In this document: piece after piece, positions 31,486 to 40,537 of the stretch
Layout of the letters: each line of letters begins with the position of its first letter
Position numbering within the stretch: position 1 is the stretch's first letter
Source of the DNA: Actinomadura rupiterrae
GTDB taxonomy: Bacteria > Actinomycetota > Actinomycetes > Streptosporangiales > Streptosporangiaceae
Length of the DNA stretch: 64,000 bases
Direction: 5' to 3'
Assembly (NCBI RefSeq): GCF_024172125.1
Contig: NZ_JAMZEA010000016.1
Location: 124,001-188,000, forward strand
Program-made: the position numbers and the translations under genes
Notes under the pieces: model-generated
What the model was told of the DNA's origin: nothing
The model's input: only the letters and a program-made list of their open reading frames with translations
Database searches by the model: none

Positions 31486-32901
31486 TCACTCCCTGTCGAG
31501 GTCTGCGAGCTCTCGCTCAAGCTCCTCTTGGCGTTGACTCAGCTCAGCCAGCTCTGCCCTGATCTCACGAGAGCGGAGGAGCCGTTGGAACGGTGTTCCG
31601 TCCTCGAACACGGTGACGACCTTGATCGAGTCTCCGGTGACCTCGATACGCCTCGTAAGGAAGGCGCGGGCCAGGTCTGTGAAGGTCCAGTGGCGGACGT
31701 ATGGAGCACCTGCGGCATAGCGCGTGAGACCTGCCGCGGCGAGGCCACCTCGTTCGTGGATTTCACGGACCAGCTCCAGCTCTTCCACCAGACGCGACCT
31801 GATCTTGACCAGCTGATCGACCGACTTCGCCGCTCCGATATGGGCGTCGAAGATCTCTGTCTTCTTCGTCAGGTCGCCGAAGTGAGCTGCGACCTTCTCC
31901 CGGCTGGGCTCCAGTTCTGCGGCGGTCGCCCAAGACGGGTGGTCGCGGAGCCGGCGATGCAGGATCCGGTCGACCCGTTCGTCCACGCTGCTCTGCTCAT
32001 GGCGTCTGGATTTGCCGTCCGCGTGCCGGTTCTCGCAGCTGTAGTGGGCCTCGATCCGCTGGCTGCCCGTAGTGGCCCTTGGCCCGAGCCTCAAGGTGCC
32101 GCTGCAATCGCCACATCGCCTATCCGGTACCAGCCGCAGTGGAGGCGGGTGCTCCTCGTCGAAGGCCTCCAACGCGGAAACCGTGGCCCTGTAGTCGTCG
32201 ACCCGGGTGGCATACGTCTTGGTCCATGCGTCGTCCCGTCCAGCGAGCACTGGTGCGACCAGGCCGAGCGCGATCAACTTGTTCTCATCGTTGGACTGCC
32301 ATATGGCCAGCGACTCCTCATTCAGGTGGACGAATCCGTGCTCAGGGTCGGCCTGACAACGGTAGGAGACATCCAGAGACCGCGGATCGAAGCTGATGAC
32401 GGCCTCGGCCTCGCAGTCGGTGCAAGGCACGGCCGCGATGCGGCGGGACGTCGGATACCGGCCGACGGTCCTCTTCTCCTCCTCGATCTTCCAGTCCCAC
32501 CGGTGCACGATGTGATGAGCACGCTCGTCGATCATGTCTGCGCGGCGTATCCGGTCCTGCTCTTCCCGCTCCTTCCGCTCAGCCTCACGCATCTGTTCAC
32601 GGCGCGCCTCCAGGATCGGGACGAGCGCTTCAAGCTGCTCGGTCTGATCGTGGGACAGCTTCTCGACGATCGCGCCGCCACATGTACGGCAAGGTCGAAC
32701 ATCGCCAGCGGCTCGTAGCTCCCCGACGGTCATAGTCTTCTCGGCTTCGGCCTTCTTGCCGACTTGCCTGCATCGGGGAGAGTGGACGACGCCGGTCAGA
32801 CTGGCTCGGATCGTGACGGTCAGCCCCGCCAACGCTGTTCCCAGTTCATCCTGGGTCAACAGCGTTGAAGAGATAACCTCCATCGGCAGCGGCTTCCCCA
32901 T
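31486..32901 (-). CDS. Zinc-ribbon and coiled-coil protein of unknown function
   Basis: About 471 residues from ATG 32901, with GGAGG upstream (GTG 32913 is an alternative but sits on the ribosome binding site). Several CxxC pairs suggest zinc ribbons: CRTCGG near residue 71, CTDCEAEA near 157, CQADPEHG, then CGDCSGTL and SCENRHADG. Charged helices (EARREQMREAERKEREEQDR, and a closing SQRQEELERELADLD) are coiled-coil-like. A segment near the end (RIEVTGDSIKVVTVFEDGTP) resembles the beta strands at the end of some serine recombinases, but no catalytic recombinase domain is present. It diverges from the type IIG gene. An inverted repeat lies inside the first 30 codons. Confidence 0.7.
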   Translation of the reverse strand: MGKPLPMEVISSTLLTQDELGTALAGLTVTIRASLTGVVHSPRCRQVGKKAEAEKTMTVGELRAAGDVRPCRTCGGAIVEKLSHDQTEQLEALVPILEARREQMREAERKEREEQDRIRRADMIDERAHHIVHRWDWKIEEEKRTVGRYPTSRRIAAVPCTDCEAEAVISFDPRSLDVSYRCQADPEHGFVHLNEESLAIWQSNDENKLIALGLVAPVLAGRDDAWTKTYATRVDDYRATVSALEAFDEEHPPPLRLVPDRRCGDCSGTLRLGPRATTGSQRIEAHYSCENRHADGKSRRHEQSSVDERVDRILHRRLRDHPSWATAAELEPSREKVAAHFGDLTKKTEIFDAHIGAAKSVDQLVKIRSRLVEELELVREIHERGGLAAAGLTRYAAGAPYVRHWTFTDLARAFLTRRIEVTGDSIKVVTVFEDGTPFQRLLRSREIRAELAELSQRQEELERELADLDRE

Positions 32902-33101
32902 CGGGAATGTCACCTCCAGGCGTCACGATCGAACCCGGCTACTTGCAAGACAGGTAACCGTCCCCAGGTCAAGACCTACGGGTCAACACAAGACAACAGC
33001 CAGATCTGGCCAACAGCGCAGTTCCGCCTGTTCTGCTTCTTGATGGAGCCCGGTGCAGAAGTCACGGTGAGTGGTGTGAGAGCCATCTGCCGGAGGTGAG
33101 T

Positions 33102-36100
33102 GTGGCCAGCGTTCCCAAGCCGGACACCGGAACCGCCGCACATGTGATCGTGAGCAGGTTCGGCCGAACGATCTCCCAGAAGAGAGGTTTGGGCGGAGCA
33201 GAGGAGGATCAACTTCGCGCCCCGCTGGAGACGCTGCTTCGGGAATTCGGCTCACTCATCGGTGTTGAAGCGGTCCCTTACGGCGAGGTGAGGCTGGATC
33301 ACCTTCGTGCGCGACCGGACTACGCGGTGAACATCGGACAGGTACGAGTCGGCTACATCGAGTTGAAAAGGCCTGGTAAGGGTGTCCCAGGGGCTCCAGA
33401 GTGGCGGCCGACCACAGACGATCGGAACCAGTGGGCCAAGCTCTGCGCGCTTCCGAACGTGATCTACACCGACGGGATCACCTGGGCCCGCTACTCGTTC
33501 GGTGAACGGACTTCTCCCGTCATCAGACTCTCGAACACGGTCTCTGAACTGCGTCGACCGTCGGCGCCCGCCGTCGCCGAACTGGCCGGAGTCCTCAAAC
33601 GGTTCCTGCTGTGGGAGCCTGAGGCTCCCCGGACACTGGGCTCTCTGGTGAGGATCGTCGGCGGGTTGTGCGGTCTGTTGAAGGACGAGATCCACACCGC
33701 GATCACAGCGCCAATGAAGAAGCGATCCCAAGTGCGGCTTGCGCTACTGGCGGACGACTGGCGGAACCTGTTGTTCCCCGGACTCGACAACGAGCGTTTC
33801 GCCGACGCCTTCGCGCAGACCGTCACGTTCGCGTTGTTGCTGGCCCGTTCCGACGGAATCGATCTCGCCAGCGATTCCTATTACGAGATCGCTCAGAAGT
33901 TGGGCAAGCGGCACATGCTGATGGGGCAGGCCTTCGCCGTACTCACCAACGGGGCTGACGACGAACTGGACACCGTCGAGACCCTTCGCCGCGTCATCAA
34001 CGTCGCTGACCTCCAGACCCTCGACGTCAGCCCCGCGGACGCCTACGTCTATCTATATGAACGTTTTCTCGCGGCCTACGACCCGATGCTCCGCAAGGAC
34101 ACCGGCTCGTACTACACCCCCATCGAGGTCGCCCGTCACATGGTCAAGTTCGTTGACGAGGTGCTGCATGAGCATCTCGGTAAGGAATGGGGGTTCGCCG
34201 ACGATGACGTCGTGGTTGTGGACCCTGCCATGGGAACCGGGACCTTCCTGGTCGAGGTCATCAACTCCGTGGCCGACCGGATCAACGACAAGCTCGGACC
34301 TGGGCCGCGCGAGGAATTCGTCCACGAACTGGTCACCAACAGGCTCGTCGGGTTCGAGATCCAAGTCGCGCCGTACGCTGTCGCCGAACTTCGCATCCAT
34401 GGTTCCTTCAAGACGCGGTTCGAGGTCGAGACGCCGCCCGAAGCCTTGCGGTTCCTCACCGACGCACTGGCCGACCCCAACCATGTCCAGCGGAAGTTGG
34501 GCGCGTCCTATCGGGTGATCGAGGAGGCCAGGGACAGGGCGAACGAGATCAAACGCCAGGTTCCCGTAATGGTGGTCATCGGCAACCCGCCTCATGTGGA
34601 GAACGCGAAGGGTCGAGCCTCGTGGATCGAGCGTCCTCGAAAGGGGGTACCAGGACCTGGGACCTTTGCCGAACGTCCTTCCCTCGACGAGTTCAGAGCC
34701 ACTGGTCTCGGTCGTTACGAGTCGGACCTGCATGGGATGCCGTGGTACTTCCTGCGTTGGGCGACCTGGAAAGTGTTCGAGGCCGAGCGGCGCATGCCGG
34801 CGGGTGCAGTGGCCTTCATCGTCCCATCGAGCGTGACCAAGAGCCGCGCTTTCTGTGGTCTGCGCGAGTATCTGCGGCACAAGTGCGATCTTGGTTGGGT
34901 CATCGAACTCTCGCCAGAAGGGAACCGCTCACCTGCCGTCACGCGAGTCTTCGGCCCCGATGTGGGACGGGAGCTCAGCATCCTCGTCTTCGCCCGAACG
35001 GCCGGTTCCAACGAGTCGGAACCGGCCGATGTTCGCTACCTCGAGCTACATGGGACACGTGAGGAGAAAGAAACAGCGCTGGGGGAACTGACCACGAAAA
35101 GCTCATCCTGGCGGCTTTGCGACCGCGGCTGGCAGGATTCTTTCCTCCCTGCCGCGGACCCGGAATGGACGGCGTTCCCTTCGCTCGGCGAACTGATGCC
35201 CTGGAGGTCCCGAGGCGTCACTCCAGGTCGAACCTGGGTCTACGCTCCTACAGTCGGCGTCCTTCAAAGCCGCTGGCACAAGTTCCTTGCCTCCCCGGTC
35301 GAAGAACGTCGTGAACTCTTCCGCGAAGGGCGGGACCGAACGTTGCGGAGCCAGGTCAAGCCGCTCCCCGGTTTTCCGCTTCCGCAAGGACCGTTGGTCG
35401 AGGAGACAGGCCCTTGCCCTGAACCGGTTCGAGTCGCCTACCGATCATTCGACCGGCAGTGGCTGATCCCGGACAACCGCCTGTTGGTCATGGCCCGCCC
35501 TCCCTTGTGGCAGGTCTGGTCCGAAAACCAAGTCTATGTCTCCGAAGACGCCCATGCCATCAAGCATGGGCCGGGCCTCGTCTTCACTGGGTTGGTCCCC
35601 GATCTTCACCACTTCTGCGGCCGGGGCGGCGGGATACGTCCCCTCTGGCGCGATCCCACGTGTTGCGCTCCGAACATGACCAAGGAGTTGCTCGATCATC
35701 TCGGCGATGTGCTGGAAGTCCCGGTCTCCGCGGAGGATGTGCTGGCCTACATCGCAGCCGTGGCCGCACACCCCGGGTACACGCGCCGGTTCCAGAAGCA
35801 CCTACGGCAGCCAGGCGTGCGAATCCCGCTCACCGCAGATCCGCAACTGTGGAGTCGCGCCGTGTCCATCGGGCGCGAAGTCCTCTGGCTCCACACCTAC
35901 GGCAGCCGTTTCGAAGACCTGTCCGCCGGGCGGGCGCGTTCCGAGCGCGCTCTTGTCGGACGTTTCGGGGTCAGGTGCCTAGCTCCTGTGAAATCGCTTC
36001 CCGAGCGACTCGCCGAACGTCTCACTTATGATGCGGACACGCAGTCGCTTTCGTTCGGTAGCGGAACCTTCGCTCCAGTGCGGCAGGAGGTCGTTGACTA

Positions 36101-36428
36101 CACCGTCTCCGGCCGGCGCGTGGTGTGGCATTGGCTGAATGACCGGACAACTCAGCCCCGAAACAAGCGCCGTTCCTCTGCTCTTGACGACATCGCGCCA
36201 AACACCTGGAACCGCGATCTCACATTCGAGTTCCTGGCGCTCCTCTCCGTCCTGACGGGATGCGTGCTCCTGCAACCGGACCAGGAAGCGCTGCTGAGCG
36301 AGATATGCACAGGGCCATTGATCTGCAGCAAAGATCTCTGCGACGCTGGGGTACTCCCTGTTCCGGTCACTGCAACAAAGCCCCCGAAACCGGCACCGTC
36401 GGGTTATCACCCCATCCCTGGAAGCTGA
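33102..36428 (+). CDS. Single-chain type IIG-like restriction-modification protein
   Basis: About 1108 residues from GTG 33102 (GGAGG six bases upstream; GTG 33096 overlaps it). The N-terminal nuclease is PD-(D/E)xK-like: RPDYAVNIG (Asp73) and VGYIELKRPGKG (Glu87, Lys89). A helical connector follows. The methyltransferase has GSYYTPIEVARHMVKF, DPAMGTGTFLVEV (motif I, from residue 374) and VIGNPPHVENAKG (motif IV, 495-498), where the usual aromatic is His. The C-terminal 450 residues are the target recognition region. No helicase motor is seen, so it is not a type I or ISP translocase. It would both modify and cut near its site. Confidence 0.82.
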   Translation: MASVPKPDTGTAAHVIVSRFGRTISQKRGLGGAEEDQLRAPLETLLREFGSLIGVEAVPYGEVRLDHLRARPDYAVNIGQVRVGYIELKRPGKGVPGAPEWRPTTDDRNQWAKLCALPNVIYTDGITWARYSFGERTSPVIRLSNTVSELRRPSAPAVAELAGVLKRFLLWEPEAPRTLGSLVRIVGGLCGLLKDEIHTAITAPMKKRSQVRLALLADDWRNLLFPGLDNERFADAFAQTVTFALLLARSDGIDLASDSYYEIAQKLGKRHMLMGQAFAVLTNGADDELDTVETLRRVINVADLQTLDVSPADAYVYLYERFLAAYDPMLRKDTGSYYTPIEVARHMVKFVDEVLHEHLGKEWGFADDDVVVVDPAMGTGTFLVEVINSVADRINDKLGPGPREEFVHELVTNRLVGFEIQVAPYAVAELRIHGSFKTRFEVETPPEALRFLTDALADPNHVQRKLGASYRVIEEARDRANEIKRQVPVMVVIGNPPHVENAKGRASWIERPRKGVPGPGTFAERPSLDEFRATGLGRYESDLHGMPWYFLRWATWKVFEAERRMPAGAVAFIVPSSVTKSRAFCGLREYLRHKCDLGWVIELSPEGNRSPAVTRVFGPDVGRELSILVFARTAGSNESEPADVRYLELHGTREEKETALGELTTKSSSWRLCDRGWQDSFLPAADPEWTAFPSLGELMPWRSRGVTPGRTWVYAPTVGVLQSRWHKFLASPVEERRELFREGRDRTLRSQVKPLPGFPLPQGPLVEETGPCPEPVRVAYRSFDRQWLIPDNRLLVMARPPLWQVWSENQVYVSEDAHAIKHGPGLVFTGLVPDLHHFCGRGGGIRPLWRDPTCCAPNMTKELLDHLGDVLEVPVSAEDVLAYIAAVAAHPGYTRRFQKHLRQPGVRIPLTADPQLWSRAVSIGREVLWLHTYGSRFEDLSAGRARSERALVGRFGVRCLAPVKSLPERLAERLTYDADTQSLSFGSGTFAPVRQEVVDYTVSGRRVVWHWLNDRTTQPRNKRRSSALDDIAPNTWNRDLTFEFLALLSVLTGCVLLQPDQEALLSEICTGPLICSKDLCDAGVLPVPVTATKPPKPAPSGYHPIPGS

Positions 36429-36501
36429 TCTCAAGCGCGGCGTCCGGCTACCTCGGCTGTTCTCCGGGCACTGGTGTCGTCTTTGTTGTGCAATGGTCTG
36501 C

Positions 36502-37326
36502 ATGAGGGTCGGAGAGATCTGGGCTTACCGCGAAGGCCGTGGCAGCCCGTTGTGCCGGGTTGAGGTCGTCAGGATGAATCATCCTCGACGCCGCGGTGTC
36601 CACGTGCGGTTCTTGGATGGCGAGGATGCTGGCATCCAGGAGTGGGCCGGAGGAGAGCAACTACCGGCGCGGTGGGATGATGCACAGAAGGTCATTCAGG
36701 ACGATGTGAACCTGGCGACGGCGATCGAGGAGTCGAAACACCTCCACGGCAGTCCCGAGTGGGAGGCCGCCAAGCTGGTGTTCTTGATGATCAGACCCAA
36801 GGGCCGGATCCACATGTTGCACACCAAGGTGGACGCCGGAGTGGTGCGGATTAAGGATCTGGGCAAGGTCGCCCCGTGGCTGCGGATGGACGAGCACGAA
36901 CTACTGGAGGCCGAAGGCGCGTTCGTCGACCGGTACGGCACCTATATCGCCCCTTGGCCGGTCACCCTGCGGATCGCGCGTCGAGCCGCAGAACTTCAGG
37001 CGGACACCGTGCTGGAGGAGATCCTGCGGCGGCTCGACTCGGAGCGGGAGTATCTCGACCAGCGACGTTCATGGGAGCGAGGCCGGGGAGAGAAGAAGGT
37101 CGCGAGACTGGAGGCCGTCGCTCGTCTCCTGCACACGTGGTGCGGTGAGGAGACCTTGGAGCGGTACGACGAGTTGGAGGCGCTGCGCGCCGAGGTCCGA
37201 CGGCTGGGCCTGGTGGTGGAGAAGGCGATCGCGGCCCTGCGCCAGAACGGGCACCGGGCTATCGCCGCCACCATTGAGCGTGACCTCGGCGTGCGAACCA
37301 CGACATCTCGCGATAGGGATCGTTGA
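36502..37326 (+). CDS. Unknown protein A1: Tudor-like N terminus plus helical C terminus
   Basis: About 274 residues. The first 50 residues (MRVGEIWAYRE, VHVRFLDGEDAGIQEWAG) look like a small beta-barrel of Tudor or SH3 type. The middle contains IHMLHTKVDAGVVRI and AEGAFVDRYGTYIAPWPVTL. The C-terminal 110 residues are helical, probably coiled coil (EEILRRLDSEREYLDQRRSW, RYDELEALRAEVRRLGLVVE). A paralogue lies at 47608. The 3' end overlaps the opposing gene at 37259 by 68 bp, exactly as in the second copy. The pair sits between the type IIG gene and Wadjet. ATG 36493 is an alternative start. Confidence 0.75.
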   Translation: MRVGEIWAYREGRGSPLCRVEVVRMNHPRRRGVHVRFLDGEDAGIQEWAGGEQLPARWDDAQKVIQDDVNLATAIEESKHLHGSPEWEAAKLVFLMIRPKGRIHMLHTKVDAGVVRIKDLGKVAPWLRMDEHELLEAEGAFVDRYGTYIAPWPVTLRIARRAAELQADTVLEEILRRLDSEREYLDQRRSWERGRGEKKVARLEAVARLLHTWCGEETLERYDELEALRAEVRRLGLVVEKAIAALRQNGHRAIAATIERDLGVRTTTSRDRDR

Positions 37327-38749
37327 CGTCGCGTGGAGCCTCGTCTGTTCGCCTGTACTCGCGGTAGGGCCCTTCCGGGCTCCAGTCGCCCAGGTACGGC
37401 CTCAGGTCATCGGCCTTGGGGGTGAACTCGAACCCGCTCAGCACAGACGGATTCCGGGTCGGGTCCAGGCGGTCGGCGACGCCGAGCGCCCACGGAATCC
37501 AATGCCGGAGTTCGGCCGCGCGTTCGGGATCGTCCGTCTCCGCTGCGACGACCTGCAGTTCGCCGCACAGCGCGCGGATCTCTCGTGCCGTCGTCCAGCC
37601 GTCGAATGCCGCCGCCAGCGTCCTGCCCCGGTGGTCTTCGGTGGACAGTCGTCTCGCTTCGGCCATCGCGCGTTCCCACCGTGTCCTCTTCTCGGTCTCC
37701 TGTCTCTCCCACCGCGCTCGTTGTTCGTCGAGCTGGCGCTGGCGCTCGAGCCGTTCTTGCTCCTCGCGCTCGACGCATCGTTCCGCTGTCTTGAGGATCT
37801 CGCCCAGTTTGCGGTCCACCAACGTTCTGCCATCGGTCCATTCGCGTTTGTCCGCGTGCGTGGAGAGTCCCAGTTCGATCTTGAGTCGGCCTGTGAAGAC
37901 GGTTTCGTATTCTGGGGCGACGCGCTGCCACGCGTAGATCCCGCGCTTCTTGCGTTCCTCATCTGACAGTTCACGGGCGCGTTCCTCGGTTTCCTCCGAG
38001 ATGGTCACCGTGATCTGATGGTCGTTCCCAACCTGAAGGAACAGTCCTCTGGGTTTGCGTCGTCTGGAGAGCGCGAGCCGGTGCCCCCGGCGTTCGGCAT
38101 GTCCCGAGAGGTCCTGGATCAGACGGAGAGCACGCGGCCTCAGCTCGTCGCAGACCGCCAGCAGCCCCGGTTGTGCTTCGACCATCGCGATCAGGTCGGG
38201 ACGGCGGGACACCTTGTCCCGAGTGCCCAGCCGGATCCGGTTCCAGTCGGTCTCCTCCTCCGGTCCTCCGTTCGACAGGCGGATGACCAGGTCACCAGCG
38301 CTGCGGCCTGTGTGCAGCAGTTGCATGGTGTCAGGAACCAGGCCATTTCGTTTCGCCGCGTGAATGGCCCGGCGGTACGCCGCCCGTGTCCCCTCGTCCG
38401 GGTCCTCCACCCGTAGAGTGCCGCCTGCGCGTTGGACATGTGCGATCAACTCTCGGGCGGACAGCGGCGTGCCAGCGGTCCGTGCTCCAGAAACCGGAAC
38501 GGCTCGGGACGCGGTTCCCGGTTCGGGCCTGTCGGGGTGGTGGCCGTGCTCAAGGTAGAAACGTCCCGCATCGGTGATCTCCGCTCGCCAAACGCCTTCG
38601 TGGCGGGGCGTCACGACCAGCCCCCGGTTCCGAAGGGCGTAGACCGTCATCGCCAACTCGGAGTTCTTCGCGCTGACCGGGTCCTCACCGGTGTCGATAC
38701 GACGGAGCACGGTGAGTTGCCGCTCGTTCAGAGGTGACCATCGCTGCAC
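37259..38749 (-). CDS. Unknown protein B1: winged-helix start, coiled-coil C-terminal half
   Basis: About 496 residues from GTG 38749, chosen to match the start of the paralogue at 48356; TTG 38851 would add 34 residues. The N terminus (RWSPLNERQLTVLRRID, VYALRNRGLVVTPR, AEITDAGRFYLEHGHHP) has the layout of a winged helix. The middle has DKVSRRPDLIAMVEAQPGLL and RGHRLALSRRRKPRGLFLQV. A charged coiled coil (EREEQERLERQRQLDEQRAR) and ALGVADRLDPTRNPSVL follow. It converges on A1 with a 68-bp overlap and diverges from jetA about 190 bases away. The function is unknown. Confidence 0.75.
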   Translation of the reverse strand: MQRWSPLNERQLTVLRRIDTGEDPVSAKNSELAMTVYALRNRGLVVTPRHEGVWRAEITDAGRFYLEHGHHPDRPEPGTASRAVPVSGARTAGTPLSARELIAHVQRAGGTLRVEDPDEGTRAAYRRAIHAAKRNGLVPDTMQLLHTGRSAGDLVIRLSNGGPEEETDWNRIRLGTRDKVSRRPDLIAMVEAQPGLLAVCDELRPRALRLIQDLSGHAERRGHRLALSRRRKPRGLFLQVGNDHQITVTISEETEERARELSDEERKKRGIYAWQRVAPEYETVFTGRLKIELGLSTHADKREWTDGRTLVDRKLGEILKTAERCVEREEQERLERQRQLDEQRARWERQETEKRTRWERAMAEARRLSTEDHRGRTLAAAFDGWTTAREIRALCGELQVVAAETDDPERAAELRHWIPWALGVADRLDPTRNPSVLSGFEFTPKADDLRPYLGDWSPEGPYREYRRTDEAPRDVNDPYREMSWFARRGHAQWWRR

Positions 38750-38935
38750 GACCTCAGCGCATCCCACCTCCAGCTCCGCTGCAACCGGTTCTCGGAATCC
38801 GGACAAGCTGAGAGTCGATCGCGTTACAAGAAGGAAGGGAAACCTCTCCAAAAGGAGGTATATCTGGGATTCTGTCGCACACCCTGACTAAACTTCACCC
38901 CGCGTGACAGGAGTCCACTCCACTTCGGGGGTTCC

Positions 38936-40537
38936 ATGGGAGAAGAGTCGGAGGGAGACCGGGAAGCGGACTTCACAGAGCCGGTCATCACCGTCACCGA
39001 CGCCCGCAGAGTCATGGCCTACCTGCTGGTCCCAGAGTCCGACGACTACATCGCGATCATGGAGGTCCTGGAGTCCTCGGTGACGGACATGAGTCCCGCC
39101 GAGGTGACTTCCGCACTGCGCACGAACGGCCATAGACCGGACCAGCGCACCGTCGAGACACGACTGCGGAAGCTCCAGTCCTGGCATGCGGTCACCGCAC
39201 GTCCCGACGTGTCCCAGGTGCGCCGTTACTCGGACCTGCTGGCGGGCAACTGGCGTTACACCGCCACCCCCACCGGACGCCAGGTACAGCGCTTCTACAC
39301 CCAGGTGCTCTCCGGCGCGGCCACGATGCGTGAGATCCCGTTGCCCAGTCTCGCCCGGGTCGTGGAGTCGTTGGAGGCTCTGGTCCGGCTCCTCACCCGC
39401 CCCGACGACGGTGCCCCCGGTTCCACAGCCGAGGTCACCGAACACATCGGGCGAGTCTTCACCAGCCACGACGACCTCGACAGCGCCCTGGTCGGCGCCG
39501 AGGACCGGTTGGCGGAGCTGGCGGACCGATTCGACCTCGGCGCCGAGACCACGAACGAACTGAAGCGCCTCCTCGTCGACTACGCCACTCATGTAGCAGC
39601 CGATTTCGACCAGGGCTCGGCACGTGCACACAACGCCCTCACGAGTCTGACACCCCATTTCGACGCACTGGTACACGCGGCGACCGCGGAATCCCAGGCG
39701 CGGGCGCTCATCGAACGCGGTGTCCTGGCCGCCTCGCGAGGCGGCCGCCCGGACGACTGGGCGGGGCTGCTCAAATGGTTCGACCCCGCGACCGGCCGTG
39801 CCGCCCGGTTCGGGCTCCGCCTCGTACGCGCGCTCCCGGGCATGCACGCCAACCTCCGGCGGCTGAACAGCTCCACGGAGTCGGTGACCACCCGTGCCAG
39901 GGCGCTGGCGTTCGCCCGTGCGTGCCTGCACCCCGAGCACGGTGGCGCGGTCTGGCTGGCCGCGCTTGGCGATCATTCCTGGCGCAAGCTGGCGGGGGTC
40001 TCCGACGAGGAGGAGACGGCGAAGGGCGGTACACCATGGCGGGACGGGCCCGGTGTCGAGATACCCGAACTGCTGCGCACCACCGGACGCACCGGCGCCC
40101 GGGGACGGGCCGCGGCAGCACGGGACGACACCGCCGCGCGCGCCACGCTCACCGAACGGCGCCGGGAACGCATGGCAGCGCACCTTGCCGCGGTCCGTGA
40201 GGTGCTGGCCGCTCCCCCTGGCGCTCCGTTGAGCGAAGCGGCCGCGAGGGTGGCGCTCGGCTCATTGAACCTGGCGGCTCGCGGGGCACGACGTCGCCCC
40301 ACAACGGCCGTGCCGTTCGTCCACCGGACCGCCGCAAAGGACGGGCTCGCCTGCACGGTTCTGTACACCGGCGAGGCGACGGGAGCCGAAACCCTGAGAG
40401 CCCCGAGCTGGCGAGTTCTCGCCCCCGGGCGCGTCGCGGTCTTCCACCGTCCGGGAACGGCGCCGGAGATTCCCGCACGGCTGCTGCCCGCGAACGGCCG
40501 TGAGGACGACCCCGAACACGCAGAGGGAGCGGCATGA
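38936..40537 (+). CDS. jetA: Wadjet JetA (type II), condensin kleisin-like subunit
   Basis: A 533-residue protein of the TIGR02677/DUF2397 type, recognised by order and length in the four-gene set and by segments such as VTDARRVMAYLLVPESDDYI, RRYSDLLAGNWRYTATPTGR and EIPLPSLARVVESLEALV. JetA is the MukF-like subunit of Wadjet, a bacterial SMC complex that extrudes and cleaves small circular DNA such as plasmids. The N-terminal part looks winged-helix-like and the central part is helical. It is coupled to jetB by ATGA. It diverges from B1, so a shared promoter region lies at about 38750-38935. Confidence 0.88.
   Translation: MGEESEGDREADFTEPVITVTDARRVMAYLLVPESDDYIAIMEVLESSVTDMSPAEVTSALRTNGHRPDQRTVETRLRKLQSWHAVTARPDVSQVRRYSDLLAGNWRYTATPTGRQVQRFYTQVLSGAATMREIPLPSLARVVESLEALVRLLTRPDDGAPGSTAEVTEHIGRVFTSHDDLDSALVGAEDRLAELADRFDLGAETTNELKRLLVDYATHVAADFDQGSARAHNALTSLTPHFDALVHAATAESQARALIERGVLAASRGGRPDDWAGLLKWFDPATGRAARFGLRLVRALPGMHANLRRLNSSTESVTTRARALAFARACLHPEHGGAVWLAALGDHSWRKLAGVSDEEETAKGGTPWRDGPGVEIPELLRTTGRTGARGRAAAARDDTAARATLTERRRERMAAHLAAVREVLAAPPGAPLSEAAARVALGSLNLAARGARRRPTTAVPFVHRTAAKDGLACTVLYTGEATGAETLRAPSWRVLAPGRVAVFHRPGTAPEIPARLLPANGREDDPEHAEGAA

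Noticed and set aside
33102..36428. Type ISP or DISARM-like assignment
   Set aside because: There is no superfamily 2 helicase motif and no drmA/drmB/drmC neighbour, so a single-chain type IIG-like enzyme fits better.
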